This document shows positions 42,547-53,278 of a stretch of 64,000 nt of DNA, one piece after another. The first letter of the stretch is position 1. Every line of letters starts with the position of its first letter. The stretch is from NCBI GenBank assembly GCA_024734495.1, contig JALMQS010000069.1:33904-97903 (forward strand). The letters are read 5' to 3'. The stretch is from Forficula auricularia (taxonomy: Eukaryota > Arthropoda > Insecta > Dermaptera > Forficulidae). The position numbers and the translations under genes were made by a program. The notes under the pieces were generated by a model. That model was not told the DNA's origin. It ran no database searches and saw only the letters and a list, made by a program, of their open reading frames with translations.

Positions 42547-42953
42547 CATTCTGCCCTTTCTCTGTACTACAGATACTATCACGGTGTCTGTTCAGTCGAG
42601 CTGAAGTCAATTGTCCCCCCTAATGCCCTCTTTACGCGAAACACGCGGTTTTCTAACGCTCAGCACCCCTTCGCTGTCAAATTGGATAAAATTCGAACAA
42701 GCGCTTTCGCCAACTCTTTTTATCCCTTTGACCTCCAGAGACTGGAACTCGCTCCCTGCCACCATCTTTCCCGCGACTTATAACCTTCAGCTGTTTAAGA
42801 CCCGTATCCACAGATACCTTCGACCCCCGCCCAACCCATAAAATTCTTTCTTCTTCTTTTTCACGATGGAGGGGCCAACCCAGGCCTTTGGGGGTTGTAC
42901 CTTTTTTGGTGTAACTCCTTCTCTCATCATTATCATAAAAAAAAAAAAAAAAA
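42547..42953 (+). pseudogene. CR1-like LINE C-terminal fragment with poly-A
   Basis: Two overlapping frames, LSLYYRYYHGVCSVELKSIV and SRDWNSLPATIFPATYNLQL, are the C-terminus of a CR1 lineage related to, but distinct from, the 31.8-kb element. They join by a frameshift near 42720. The 3' UTR (GGAGGGGCCAACCCAGGCCT) ends in 16-17 As at 42938-42953. Confidence 0.82.
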
Positions 42954-43222
42954 CTACCTTAAAGATTAAATTTTCTATTTGCATACTTTTCTTCTAATAA
43001 AGAGAATTTCATTTAAAAGCGACATAATTTATTAGTTATTTGCTTTGGTACTGTTAATATAATATTATAAAAAAACGCGTCTTGCATAATGGGTTTAATA
43101 TTATATTTTTTCTTCTCTGGGAAGATGCTATGCTAATTTCTTTGGAATTGTCAGCTTTAATCCCGGGGCCCGTGTCGGGAATTTGCTTTCGCTGTGTTCC
43201 TTATTTCTAGCTTTCTAGTGGT
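42950..43222 (+). repeat. Duplicated segment, copy 1 (partner 44655-44925)
   Basis: CTACCTTAAAGATTAAATTT through TCTTCTCTGGGAAGATGCTA and TCCCGGGGCCCGTGTCGGGA is nearly identical in both places. The combination of family F end, this segment and family D recurs in the same order, so a ~1.7-2.3 kb block was duplicated. Confidence 0.75.
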
Positions 43223-44580
43223 CCACACATTATGTGTATATTTGTTTACTCCTACACCAATTTGCCCACATTCGTTCATATTGATAAACTTTATAAAAAA
43301 ATAAATAGGAAAATTATAATAAAAAAATATCGTATAGGATCTGAAATAAAAACATAAAATAAAATAAAATTTGTTTCTAAATTATATAAAAAAAAGCCAC
43401 TTCAACCACTTTATTTGTAAATACACCTGTTTTGTAAGAATCCACCTGTAATGTTATGATTTAGACACCTGTTTTTTTTTTTTTTTTTTTTTTTTTTGGC
43501 TTTTCGGCTTTTCTAGCCATAAGCCATTTACGATACTATTTATTTTATTCAATTTTGTCTCTACCCCGGGGGTCAGATTTTAGCCGGATGCCTCGAGTCG
43601 GATTCGAACCCGGGTCCATTGGTTAGCAGGATGCACCTGTTATTAATTTAAAATATTTATTAATTTAAAATATTTATTAAACCAATTATTTTACATGAAT
43701 TAATGTATACATTGTATTTGAGCTTCGACTCCGGCGATTACTTCTCCACCATCGACTGTCCTTGATCATCTTTTTAGTCATTGTTTTTAATAAGAGGAAA
43801 AAACTAATTAAATAAAAAAACCACTTTTCCGATAATTATTCCAATTCCATATTCGATCCAATCAGGACCTCCGATGCACCTGTTATTTTTTTATAAATTT
43901 TATTAAACCAATTATTTTACATTAATTAATGTATACATTGTATTTTTTCTTCGATTCCGGAGATTACTTCTCCACCATCGAGGGTCCTTATTCATCTTTA
44001 GTCCTTGTTTTTAATAAGAGGAAAAATCTAATTAGATAAAAAAACCTCTTTTCCGATAATTATTTCAATTCCATTATTCCCCAATCAAGTCGATTGGTAT
44101 CCTTCAAGTCTGCCCCATCGATGCACCTGTTATTATTATTTTTTTATAAATTTTATTAAACAAATTATTTTACATTAATTAATGTATACATTGTATCTTT
44201 TTGCTTCGATTCCGGAGATAACTTCTCCACCATCGAGTGTCCTTGATCATCTTTAGTCCTTGTTTTTAATAAGAGGAAAAATCTAATTAGATAAAAAACC
44301 TCTTTTCCTATAATTATTTCAATTCCATTATTCCCCAATCAAGTCGATTGGTCAATCCACAATCCCCTCTCACTCCAATCTTTTCCTCCGATGCACCTAG
44401 TTAATTAAATTTTAATATAATATAATAATATTTGTTATAATCTTTTTATGGGTTTTAAAATTAAAAAACCAATTAATAAATAAAAGATAATTAAAAAAAA
44501 TTTAAACAAACTTTTTTATTGAGATTTTCATCTTTCAATAATTACTTTAATTAAGAAAAGATTGATTAAGTTGAAATTTG
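43211..44580 (+). repeat. Family D element with three tandem units and variable junctions
   Basis: Starts GTCCACACATTATGTGTATA. Units start near 43680, 43905 and 44157 (periods ~226 and ~251). Each is followed by a different 20-50-base junction before GATGCACCTGTTA. Unit cores are well conserved (CATCGACTGTCCTTGATCAT, TTTTTAATAAGAGGAAAAA). A SINE interrupts it at 43474-43633. Confidence 0.7.
43474..43633 (-). mobile_element. SINE-like insertion with poly-A and 8-bp target duplication
   Basis: The minus strand has GACCCGGGTTCGAATCCGAC (perfect B box and T arm), a ~110-base body, then a ~25-base poly-A (T run 43472-43497). CACCTGTT flanks both sides (43466-43473, 43634-43641). The tRNA-like head is truncated 5' of its anticodon region. 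Confidence 0.8.
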
Positions 44581-44581
44581 T

Positions 44582-44664
44582 CGAATCGATGCAGAAGTAT
44601 TTAAATAATAATCCGTCTAAATTTCAAAAAAAAATCCTAAGAAAACCTATATGGTGAAACAAGT
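44582..44664 (+). mobile_element. Family F right end
   Basis: TCGATGCAGAAGTATTTAAA through ACAAGTACCTTAA, diverged in the last 15 bases from the 46.5-kb copy. Confidence 0.55.
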
Positions 44665-44925
44665 ACCTTAAAGATTAAATTTTCTATTTGCATACTTTTC
44701 TTCTAATAAAGAGAATTTCATTTAAAAGCGACATAATTTATTAGTTATTTGCTTAGGTTCTGTTAATATAATATTATAAAAAACGCTTCTTGCATAATGC
44801 GTTTAATATTATATTTTTTTCTTCTCTGGGAAGATGCTATGCTAATTTCTTTGGAATTGTCAGCTTTAATCCCGGGGCCCGTGTCGGGAATTCGCTTCCG
44901 CTGTGTTCCTCCTCGTCGCTTTTGC
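44655..44925 (+). repeat. Duplicated segment, copy 2
   Basis: The partner of 42950-43222. Small differences include one base in GCGTTTAATATTATATTTTT and the GAATTCGCTTCCGCTGTG end. Confidence 0.75.
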
Positions 44926-45712
44926 TATCCAGCTCTTTATTGTATCAAATTTATTCCTTGGCGTTGTATTAAATTAACCCTGGCGTCAAGTGAGTGAAAA
45001 TATTCAAAACATTTTCCTGATAGGAAGAAGAAGAATAAGTAGAAAAGATGGGGGAAGAAGAGCAAGAGTAAAGAAACCATGAATGCTGATGATCCATTAG
45101 AAAAAAGAGCAAAATAAATTAAAAGCAAAATAAACAGGGAAATGTTTTTAGGGGTTTATATATATAGATATATAGATATACACATAAAAAAATTCTCACT
45201 TCTTAAATCAACAAAGAATAGCTGATTGCTCAAACTCTTCCATCACTACATTCTTTGAAGACTTTTATTGAAATATTCTCTTTGATTAACTTTATATATA
45301 TATATTCTTTTTTTTTACTAAAGTTTGAAACTTTTAGAAAAGAAAAAAAATGAGAAAAAGGAATTAAAATAAAAAAATCAAGTAACCGTAAATATAAAGA
45401 TTATATAATTTAATATTATAAATTATTCCTGAAAAGGTTTGTATTTTTTTTCCGAATAAAGTTTGAATTTATTTGATGTTTCGGCAATTAATATTTAGAG
45501 AAATAAGTACAAATCAATAGTTCTCAAATGTTTTTTTTTAATCTTTACTTTACTACATTATAAATTCTCAAGGGCTGCAAAAGAGTGATGTTTAATTGGA
45601 TTTCTTATAAAGTTTTAGGAAAGTTTGTTCTACTAAAAATTAAAACTGATAAATTATTTATTATTGACAATTGTATGCATAATAAATTAAAGAATATATC
45701 TTTTGCTTAGCT
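44926..45712. other. AT-rich spacer, no gene seen
   Basis: Contains a short TATA/GATA-rich low-complexity patch at 45157-45183. No reliable frame. Confidence 0.35.
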
Positions 45713-45714
45713 TA

Positions 45715-46589
45715 AGGTAGTTGTTTCGCGACAATACTAGCAAGTTTAACCGAATTTATCGCGCGGAGAATTTACCACTGCTCCGAAGCCTCATAAAACC
45801 TTAGTAAATTAGATATTGAATTGTATCTAAGTTTCAGCTTAGAAAACAGGAAGTTGCTATTGAAGACATATGTATGGAGCATAGCCATGTACGGGAGTGA
45901 AACCTGGACAATTGGAAAAGCGGAGAGAAAGAGATCATAAGCCCAAAACTTTTTGATGTTTATATACCGATTCTAGCCAATCCCGTGCTCGTTTGACAAA
46001 TCTGGCAACACTGTAATAGATTGAATATTTTTATATTAAAATGACAGATAAAATACATTTTAAAAGTCGATTTATTTCTATAAAAATCGATTCTGTTATT
46101 TTTTAACAAATGTAATCAACGCCTACGTTACACCTTATGAAAATAATAATTTTGAAAAAATCTAGCGCATACGCGCTTTATACATCTTCGCTGGTTAAAT
46201 AAATGCGCTGTTGCCAAATTGTTTTTAGTGTAATTTTTTTTTATACATTTTTCATTATTTATTCATTATTATCTCAGAAACTGTGTTGTAACTATGAACC
46301 AAAATTATCTTAGAATATGTATTGGTTATTGTTTAATGTTGGTTTAGTTTTTTATAAAAATGGTAAGAAGGGTTTCTTAATTTATAATTAAATATGTATG
46401 TAAATTTTCCGATTTCCGTATAGTTCAATGTATGGGTCTGAAAAACTCTATTTTTAAAATTTAATATCTCCGGAACTATATTGCTCATAAATTTCGTTTT
46501 GCCACCAATCGATGCAAAAGTATTTAAATATTAATCTCTCTAAATTTCAAAAAAATCCTAAGAAAGCTCATTTGGCGGAACAACTACTT
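45715..46589. mobile_element. Family F, complete 875-bp mariner-type TIR element
   Basis: Ends AGGTAGTTGTTTCGCGACA and, reversed, AAGTAGTTGTTCCGCCAAA are inverted repeats flanked by TA on both sides (45713-45714, 46590-46591). No transposase is present. It contains an RTE-like fragment at 45842-45939. A right-end relative adjoins the mariner remnant at 38.6 kb. Confidence 0.72.
45842..45939 (+). mobile_element. 98-bp RTE-like LINE fragment
   Basis: Encodes ENRKLLLKTYVWSIAMYGSE and TWTIGKAERKRS, identical in type to the 12.8-kb fragment. It starts and stops abruptly and has no tail, so it probably arrived by DNA capture and not by retroposition. Confidence 0.75.
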
Positions 46590-46802
46590 TAAAGATCTGT
46601 ATTTAATTGATACCTATTAGTGTTTCGAAAGCTTATATTATCCTAAGAATCATACTAGTACTATATTCAAGTTGTTATGAATTTTATTATAGTGAAAAGT
46701 AATTGAAGGCAGCCCAAGGATAGTGATGAAAAAAATTATTACATTTCCAAATCAGATGTATTTTATTGGACTATCATACTCCCCCTTCTCTTTAAAACCA
46801 AC

Positions 46803-46832
46803 GTTTCGGAGGATTCTTCCCTCCTTCTTCAG
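46803..46832 (-). ncRNA. Hammerhead-like motif
   Basis: Minus strand: CTGAAGA, AGGAGGG half stem, loop, TCCTCC, GAAAC. Similar to 11.84 kb. Confidence 0.4.
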
Positions 46833-46884
46833 GGTTTCAAAGGGTCAATGAAGGAAGGAAACATGATGCTCTCCTCTCTCTCTA

Positions 46885-47023
46885 GTGTTTGAAATTTGTC
46901 TTTTCTAACAGAAGCATTAAATATAACTCCCCCCCCCCTTAACTTAATTAAGAGAAAATATTATATTTAATGATTCTGTTAAGAAAAGACAAATTTCAAA
47001 CACTGCTAGAGGAGAGAAGAGGA
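46885..47023. repeat. Foldback, 55-base arms
   Basis: CTCTAGTGTTTGAAATTTGT and its complement ACAAATTTCAAACACTGCTA bound a C-rich and AT-rich centre (CCCCCCCCCTTAACTTAATT). Confidence 0.7.
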
Positions 47024-47034
47024 AGAAAATAATT

Positions 47035-47340
47035 TGGTCTTTTTGATTTTAAGTCGATTCTTCCACGATTTCAGTAGATGTTGCAATTAATAGTCAAAAC
47101 ATCAAAAATGGAATGCAATAAAGTTATTCCTCTAGTATTAGATAAGAATCGATCGTTATTTTTTATTTTAAGCCAATTTTCCATGTCTTCAGCAATGGTT
47201 ACCAATAAAAACAGAAGCGTCAAAAATCCAATATAGAATGGTTATTCCTCAAGTACTAGATGAGAATCAATCGCTATTATTGATTTTAACTCGATTCCTC
47301 TATGTCTTCAGAAAAGGTAACGGATAAGAAAACAACGCAG
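47035..47340 (+). repeat. Family N tandem repeat, ~128-bp period, about 2.4 units
   Basis: Units share GGTTATTCCTCAAGTACTAG, GAGAATCAATCGCTATT and CCATGTCTTCAG with ~80% similarity. An inverted single copy lies at 48385-48461. Confidence 0.65.
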
Positions 47341-47735
47341 TTGCTATGGTTACTTATAAAATTTCCTCCCAGAAGTATAAAAATGCAAAAACTAACCGCC
47401 CAAAATGGGGATGGGGGGTAGGGTGAAAAATTAAAAATCTAGGCTATTTGAGCAAATTCAACCAAATTTTGTATACATAATCAGTGGGACCCCAGAAGTC
47501 TAAAAATGCAAAAACTAACCGCCCAAAAATGGGGGGGGGGTAGGGTCAAAAAATGAAAATATAGGCTCTTGTACCAAACTCAACCAAATTTTGTATACAT
47601 AATCAGTGGGCCCACAGGGGTCTAAAAATGAAAAAACTAACCCCTCTACCCTACATGATTATAAATAATTTTATTAAATATAAGTGAGGGGCCAGGTTGT
47701 ATGGTAAAGTCAAGTGGATGGCCACATCAGAACAC
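47340..47735 (-). repeat. Family B partial copy, mostly tandem units
   Basis: Two and a half ~110-base units (ACCAAATTTTGTATACATAA, AAAATGCAAAAACTAACCGC), then the end GGTTGTATGGTAAAGTCAAG. Same orientation as the 19-kb copy. Confidence 0.65.
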
Positions 47736-47929
47736 GACAGCTTATTTTATCTCTGTTTCGATTTTTGTTTTAATTCATCATTTTAATTTGTTTTTCTATT
47801 GTTAATAAGCCTGTGAAACATAAAAATATATAAATGTGTCAAATGTAACCATAATCGGACTATAAATATCATAATAGTTAAATAATTCAATTATTTCTTG
47901 TTGGGTTTTCTCATTTACCTTGTTTGTTC

Positions 47930-48240
47930 GATTTTCCACCAAATATCAGCTTTGGGGCTAAGCCCATTTTGAATTAATCACTCTAGTGGCGTCATTAAAT
48001 CTTCGACTCTTAATTTATAAATGGAATTGACTTGGCTACATAAAAATGTTGCCGTTGAGAACTCAAGGGGGTGTTTATGCCAAAAGAACGGACAAGTGAA
48101 ATCCTCTGATGTCTCGCGTGCCTGGCTCTTTTCAATTAAGGGGCGGTTTCAAACTCATCCATCTCTTTCAGGCTTACGCCCCCGCGGTCTTCTTCATCGT
48201 TACGTTAAAGGGGGCTCAAGAGATACTTAATTACTTATAA
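47930..48240. other. GC-richer unique island
   Basis: GTTTATGCCAAAAGAACGGA, GTCTCGCGTGCCTGGCTC and TTACGCCCCCGCGGTCTTCT in ~250 non-repetitive bases. A 69-codon frame from 48021 (ATG, GGAATTGACTTGG context) shows no domain. It is a candidate conserved noncoding or exonic element. Confidence 0.3.
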
Positions 48241-48384
48241 AACGGTCATTTCTCTAAAAAAGGATTATTCTTTTTATTAAAAGATTTATACTGTAGCTAT
48301 TTATTTTTCTTATAGAAAGATATTAGTAAAGTAATTGATTATTTTTATTTTTCTAATTTTTTTAAGTTATCATTTTGATCTCGA

Positions 48385-48461
48385 CATGGAGGAATCGGCT
48401 TAAAATAAAAAATACCGATCGATTATTATCTAATACTGGAGGAATACCTTATGGCATTCCA
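48385..48461 (-). repeat. Family N single copy, abutting family A
   Basis: ACATGGAGGAATCGGCTTAA and CGATTATTATCTAATACTGG match, reversed, the 47.1-kb units. Family A copy 7 begins at its end. Confidence 0.6.
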
Positions 48462-49272
48462 TTTTTTAACCGACTTCAAAAAAGGAGGAGGTTCTCAATT
48501 CGACTGATTTTTTTTTGTGTCTATGTTACCTGATATCTTCGCCAATTGTGAACCGATTTTGATGATTTTTTTGCATTGGGTTTAGTATAGCTTCCGATTG
48601 GTCCCGTTTTTTTTTTCATTGGTATTGGATCTTTTTTGTTATTTTTGTTCGGGCCTAACTGCTTTGTTTATGAACCGATTTCGATGATTATTTTTTTATT
48701 GGAAAGGGGGTATCTTAGAGGTGGTGCCATATTAATTTGGTCAAGTTCTGATGTTTTGACGAAATAACGTAAATCTCCAATTCTTATGAGCAAATAATCG
48801 AAATTATAATAAATAAAATCTTTTATAAAAAAATATTATAACATTCATTTAAAACCCGCAAACGTTTTGAGAGAATTTTTTATATTTGTGAATTGAATTT
48901 TTATTATCATTTTCTGAGTCATTCGCCTCGACGCTTTCTCTTACGAGATGCATGCAATGTATTATATTAAGTAACTATTTTACCAACATCACTAATAAAA
49001 AGAGAAAAATAAAAGTAATTTTTATAAAAAAAATAAACCCCGACTTCACAAAAAATTAAATGCAACAAAATATACTAATGTGAACTCAAAAATCGAATAA
49101 AATTCACTAAAAGGTATAAAATAATCATCTTATTTATTATAAAACCATACACGACGAAATATTAACATGAAATCACTTTTTGAAGTCCGTGCTAAACAAA
49201 CTATATAAGCGAACGCACCCGCCAAAAGTACTAAGTAAGATCCGTCGGGTTTGATTCATAAAATGTATATAT
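48462..49272 (+). mobile_element. Family A element, copy 7 (flipped loop, second arm missing)
   Basis: Left end and body as in copy 4. The first arm ends at ~49190, followed by a loop in the minority orientation (CAAACTATATAAGCGAACGC first), shared only with copy 1. It stops after ATAAAATGTATAT, so the return arm is lost. Confidence 0.78.
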
Positions 49273-49729
49273 TTGCAAGTATTTTATTTGGATACGGCAA
49301 CATTTTATTTTTGTCAAAATATCCCGAAATTTTTTGTGAACTTTGCTCAAAAAAATAAAATATTACAAAAGTCCTGTTTAAATAAATTATTTCTTCCAAT
49401 ATAAAATAAAATTGTAACTGGAAAATCAGAGAAATGGACAAAATTAAAAACACAAGAGTTTTTTTTTATTAAATGGACCAAACGATTCATCAATTTATTT
49501 TGACCTCCTTTGTGGGCCATTTTATCCACGCTTTGTCAAAAAACAATGTTGTTCATTTCCCTGCTATTCCTGTTACAAATTTACTATGGATGCGAATGAT
49601 ACAACAAAAAATAAAATTTCATTTGACGAACATTTTGATTTTTCTTTAATGAGTTATAACTTTCGAAAAGCTATTTTTTTCTACCCCAATTTTCTTCTCA
49701 CCCATTTTGAGATGTTGAAATCTGCAGTA
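49273..49729. other. AT-rich spacer, no gene seen
   Basis: Overlapping minus-strand frames at 49256-49529 have Phe/Leu/Ile-rich chance composition. Confidence 0.35.
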
Positions 49730-50940
49730 ATAGTTTTTAACGCCACAACTGTATAACACCATAGTGGAACAAGTGCAATCCTTCAAACTATCTCGGCATT
49801 CAGATAACCAGCTCCAAAGCGTTAGTCTCCAATTTATTAAGGCGTACAAAATATCAGGATGCCGGAATGAAACGGTTTGATCAAACAAGTTTCTGGGAAC
49901 GAAAGCAAAAGTACGCATCTATAAGACCGTTGTGCGATCTCAATTTTGACATATGCGGCCGAAACAAAAACAGACACTCGCAAAAACAAGAAAAAATATT
50001 GGAAGTTTGTGAGATGAAATCGCTACGCAGAATTGCGGGTAAAAACAAGGATGGACAGGGTAAAAGAATATTAAGGAAAAGTGCAATATACAAAAAGTCA
50101 GCTTATGGGGTCCAAAGGAGAAGATCAGAATGGAGTGCACACGTATTGCGAATGAACGAAGACCGGCTGATGAGGGAGGTACAGGTAATGTGCGGACATT
50201 AAAATCCGCACATCTACGCATAAGAAATACCAACACAAACCACTCAAAATTGTACTTGAGATTTAATTGATAAGTTCTACTATGTGTTAATATTAATTGT
50301 AATATATGAACTCTGTATATCTCTATATACGTTAAATGTGAACTCTAAATGCATACCTCCGCACATATATCGTATAGCTACGCATAAATATTCAGTGTGA
50401 ACTAAAAATAAGCATAATCTTAATACTTGAACTGTAAATGCGTAACTCCACAAACTCACAGTTCGTGCAACTGCGCATACTACTTATAGCGAACTAGAAC
50501 CTAAGAAATGTAAATGTGCGGCATCACTCTGTGCTCCGCATACCTAGAAAAACCTGATTACTAGAACCAGACCACTCAAAAAGCAAACTGTAAATGGGTT
50601 TATTTAATTGTTTTCTTTAGATATAGCTAGAATCAAATTGAACGAATCCACCTCCACGCGGTGTACACGGGTAATGCCTTTGGGGATTAATTAATTGTCA
50701 AAAGAGTAGCTAAGTGATTCTTAATAACCCTACAATGTTAGTTAAATTCAATTCAGGGACAGAGGGTAGTGGTATCACATAGAAAGACAAATAGAGTGAG
50801 TGGAGTGAGTGAGTGAGGAAAGTACATGACAACAACCCTACCGGGAAAAGAAGACGGGGGCTGTCCAAGAAAACGAAGGAAAGACGCTCTGGAGTAAACA
50901 GGCTTTTACAACAATAAGAAGAAGAAGAAGAAGTTTCTAA
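49730..50940 (+). pseudogene. RTE/Proto2-type LINE tail split by an unrelated ~640-bp insertion
   Basis: Frames with EQVQSFK, SNKFLGTKAKVRIYKTVVRS, ILTYAAETKTDTRKT, EMKSLRRIAGKNKDGQ and EWSAHVLRMNEDRL give the region after the reverse transcriptase. Several frameshifts occur. Homology breaks at ~50183 and resumes at ~50830 with NNPTGKRRRG and a K-rich tail, then TAA and an (AAG)n 3' tail (50917-50933). The inserted 50184-50825 has a GTGCGGA/TCCGCAC hairpin, several TGAACTGTAAATGCGTAAC-like words and a GAGT-rich patch at ~50795. Confidence 0.75.
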
Positions 50941-52017
50941 CGAGTAGCTGTGTAATATTTATTCAACTTTGGACAAAGAGTCTTGCCATGTGTAGTGAAT
51001 ATTATATGAACAAATAGACATATATAGCCTAAAATTTTACTCGTTTATTTCAGCATATCTTGGGGGTCAACTTTCAAAAATCCCTTCTTAGTGGTTTCTT
51101 CCGTCTTAATAAGAAGCGTTTGTGAATAACTTTAACCTAGCTTGGCACAGGTGTTTTTGCTATGCGTTGATTATCTCTAATTGACCGAGTTATCTTTATA
51201 GATAATAAAGTTTTATGTTTTTAACCTGACAGCTTGTCAAATTAAAAAAAATCACTAGAGTACCGAGTCTGAAAAAAGTGTTTATTATTTCTTCTAACTT
51301 ATATTTAGTCAACTGATCTCGAAACTAATTAAAATAACTGTTTTTGATTATTATTAAATTAAACAATTCCAATTGCTATTCATATCCCCCATAAATTCAG
51401 ATATATTTTTATTGATTAAATATTAAAAGCATTCAAACAAAACTATAAATATTTTATCTTCTTCCCATGTTATTTTATATTAAATACAATTTTAATACTT
51501 AATCCAATAACATACGTAGGTTAAATATCAATTATTCAAGTAATTTGTTTGTTTTTTTTACTCAGCATGTGATAATGGCTTAATCACCGAAGCAATCCAC
51601 AATCCAAATAGAATAATTGACACGTTGCAAAAATCCTGTTTCATTGAAATTTTTAATCTTTTTTGAAAAAATAATGTATTCTACCTTTGAAATTCAAAAT
51701 GTTAATATATTTGATTTAAAATATTTACAATTCATCAACATATTCCAAAGCACCGGTTCCCAAAAGATCATTTAAGTTAATCAACAACTAGTACTGTTTC
51801 TTCTGAATATGGAGTCGCTCTTCTGACATGTCATGGTTGTCAGCCTTTCTAATCCCAATCGTAATTCGCACATTCAATGGATTAGAAAAGACGTAAAGTA
51901 AGATGTCACCAGAAACAAATGTTTAACTATAATCCAAGGAATGATATATCACTTAGTTCAGCCACCATAATAAAGGAACTGTGCCAAGTTTCATACTACA
52001 TGCAAAATCTAAAAAAC
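50941..52017. other. AT-rich region, no gene recognised
   Basis: No repeat or frame that I can support. Confidence 0.35.
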
Positions 52018-52115
52018 ATAAACTGATGTAGCCATCCACAAGACTTTACTATACACCTGGCATAAGAGAGAGGGCTCTTGTGTATTTAATATTTAATAAA
52101 ATACCAAAAAATCTA
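52018..52115 (+). repeat. Family B end fragment
   Basis: AACTGATGTAGCCATCCACA, ACTTTACTATACACCTGGC and TATTTAATATTTAATAAAAT match the start of the 52.57-kb copy. Confidence 0.55.
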
Positions 52116-52119
52116 ACCT

Positions 52120-52270
52120 GGAAGACGCGTGGATGAGAGCCCTATCTATGGACTGGACTGAGCTGAATCTTTGCTGGAGAGTGTCCCTTTTGGGTTTGAA
52201 GGGGCTCTCACCTGCAGTGGCACGGACCTAAGGAAGCATAGGGTGTGGACCTTGGACCCTGCAATAAATA
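52120..52270. other. Short GC-rich island
   Basis: GGATGAGAGCCCTATCTATG and CTCACCTGCAGTGGCACGGA in ~140 bases. One plus-strand frame is open for ~37 codons, but no acceptor precedes it. The GCTCTCACC / GGATGAGAGCC words are partly complementary. Unknown. Confidence 0.28.
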
Positions 52271-52569
52271 TTTTAATATATAGCTATTGTAGAAACACTT
52301 AATAGTTAAAAGGGAACTTTTAAAAGTATCCGATAGAAAAATCTATTCCAATTTGTTCAAACAAGTCTGAGCTTGTTTTCGATTCTTCTTGCTAATAAAA
52401 ATTAAATCTATCTTAATAAAGGTAAGCTCGAACTAATATACACATAGATTAAAAAAAATTCCTTTTAATAAATAATTTTCTATACGATAGCTTTCTCTGC
52501 TTATTGGAATAAAGCTTTATAAAATATACACGAGTAAATTAAATTTTAATATTAATATTAATACAAAAT

Positions 52570-53278
52570 AAACTGATGTGGCCATCCAAATAAATTTACC
52601 ACACACCCTGGCCCCTCTCTTATATTTAATATTTAATAAAATTAATTATAATCATGTATGGGGGGGGGGATTAGTTTTTGCATTTTTTAGTCTTCTGGAG
52701 GCCCACTGATTATGTATACAAAATTTGGTTGGAGTTTGCTCAAATGGTCTAGATTTTTATTTTTTGACCCCCCCCCACCTCCACCCCAATTTTGGCTCCA
52801 GAAAAAATATATTTTCGTTATTATAGGTTCATTTTTTAGTATATTTCATTTTTCTTGTTTTGTTTTTTTTTAGTTTGAAAATATTATAATTTTAATTTTT
52901 AACCCCCCCCCCCCCTCAATTAATTTTGGGTCGATTTGCACCAAAATCTAATCACCTCTTAATCTCAATTCACCAAAACTACCTGTGAAATTTCGTTTTG
53001 ATATTCACACTAGTTTTTGAACTAGCTCGTCCACAAAATTTGGTAACGCATAGACTAACAGACTAACTAACAGACATTTTGACAAAACAGTTATTATCTC
53101 TGAAAAATATAATTTTTTCTATATTCACTTATTAGGGGCTTTTTTTGTAGACCGAAATGCTATGGTTTCGCCCAATTTTTTTTAATCAAAATAGTTTCAA
53201 CCGTTTTTGAGATATTTCGAAAAACGAAGCAAAAAACAACTTTTTTCATGCACTGTACCCTGAATGGTAAAGTAACAA
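52570..53278 (+). repeat. Family B copy with A/T insertion
   Basis: From GATGTGGCCATCCAAATAAA to CATGCACTGTACCCTGAATG. It has one internal unit and G and C homopolymers (52662-52670, 52903-52914). About 110 bases of A/T-rich sequence at 52797-52905 are absent from other copies. Confidence 0.7.

Noticed and set aside
41405..44580. Repeat-spacer pattern resembling a CRISPR array
   Set aside because: Repeats are ~170 bases with few copies, the context is eukaryotic transposons, and no cas genes are present. It is a dispersed tandem-unit element.
2090..48240. Assigning the islands to a particular developmental gene cluster (for example Hox)
   Set aside because: AT cores such as TTTATTATGG are suggestive but far too short to identify a locus.
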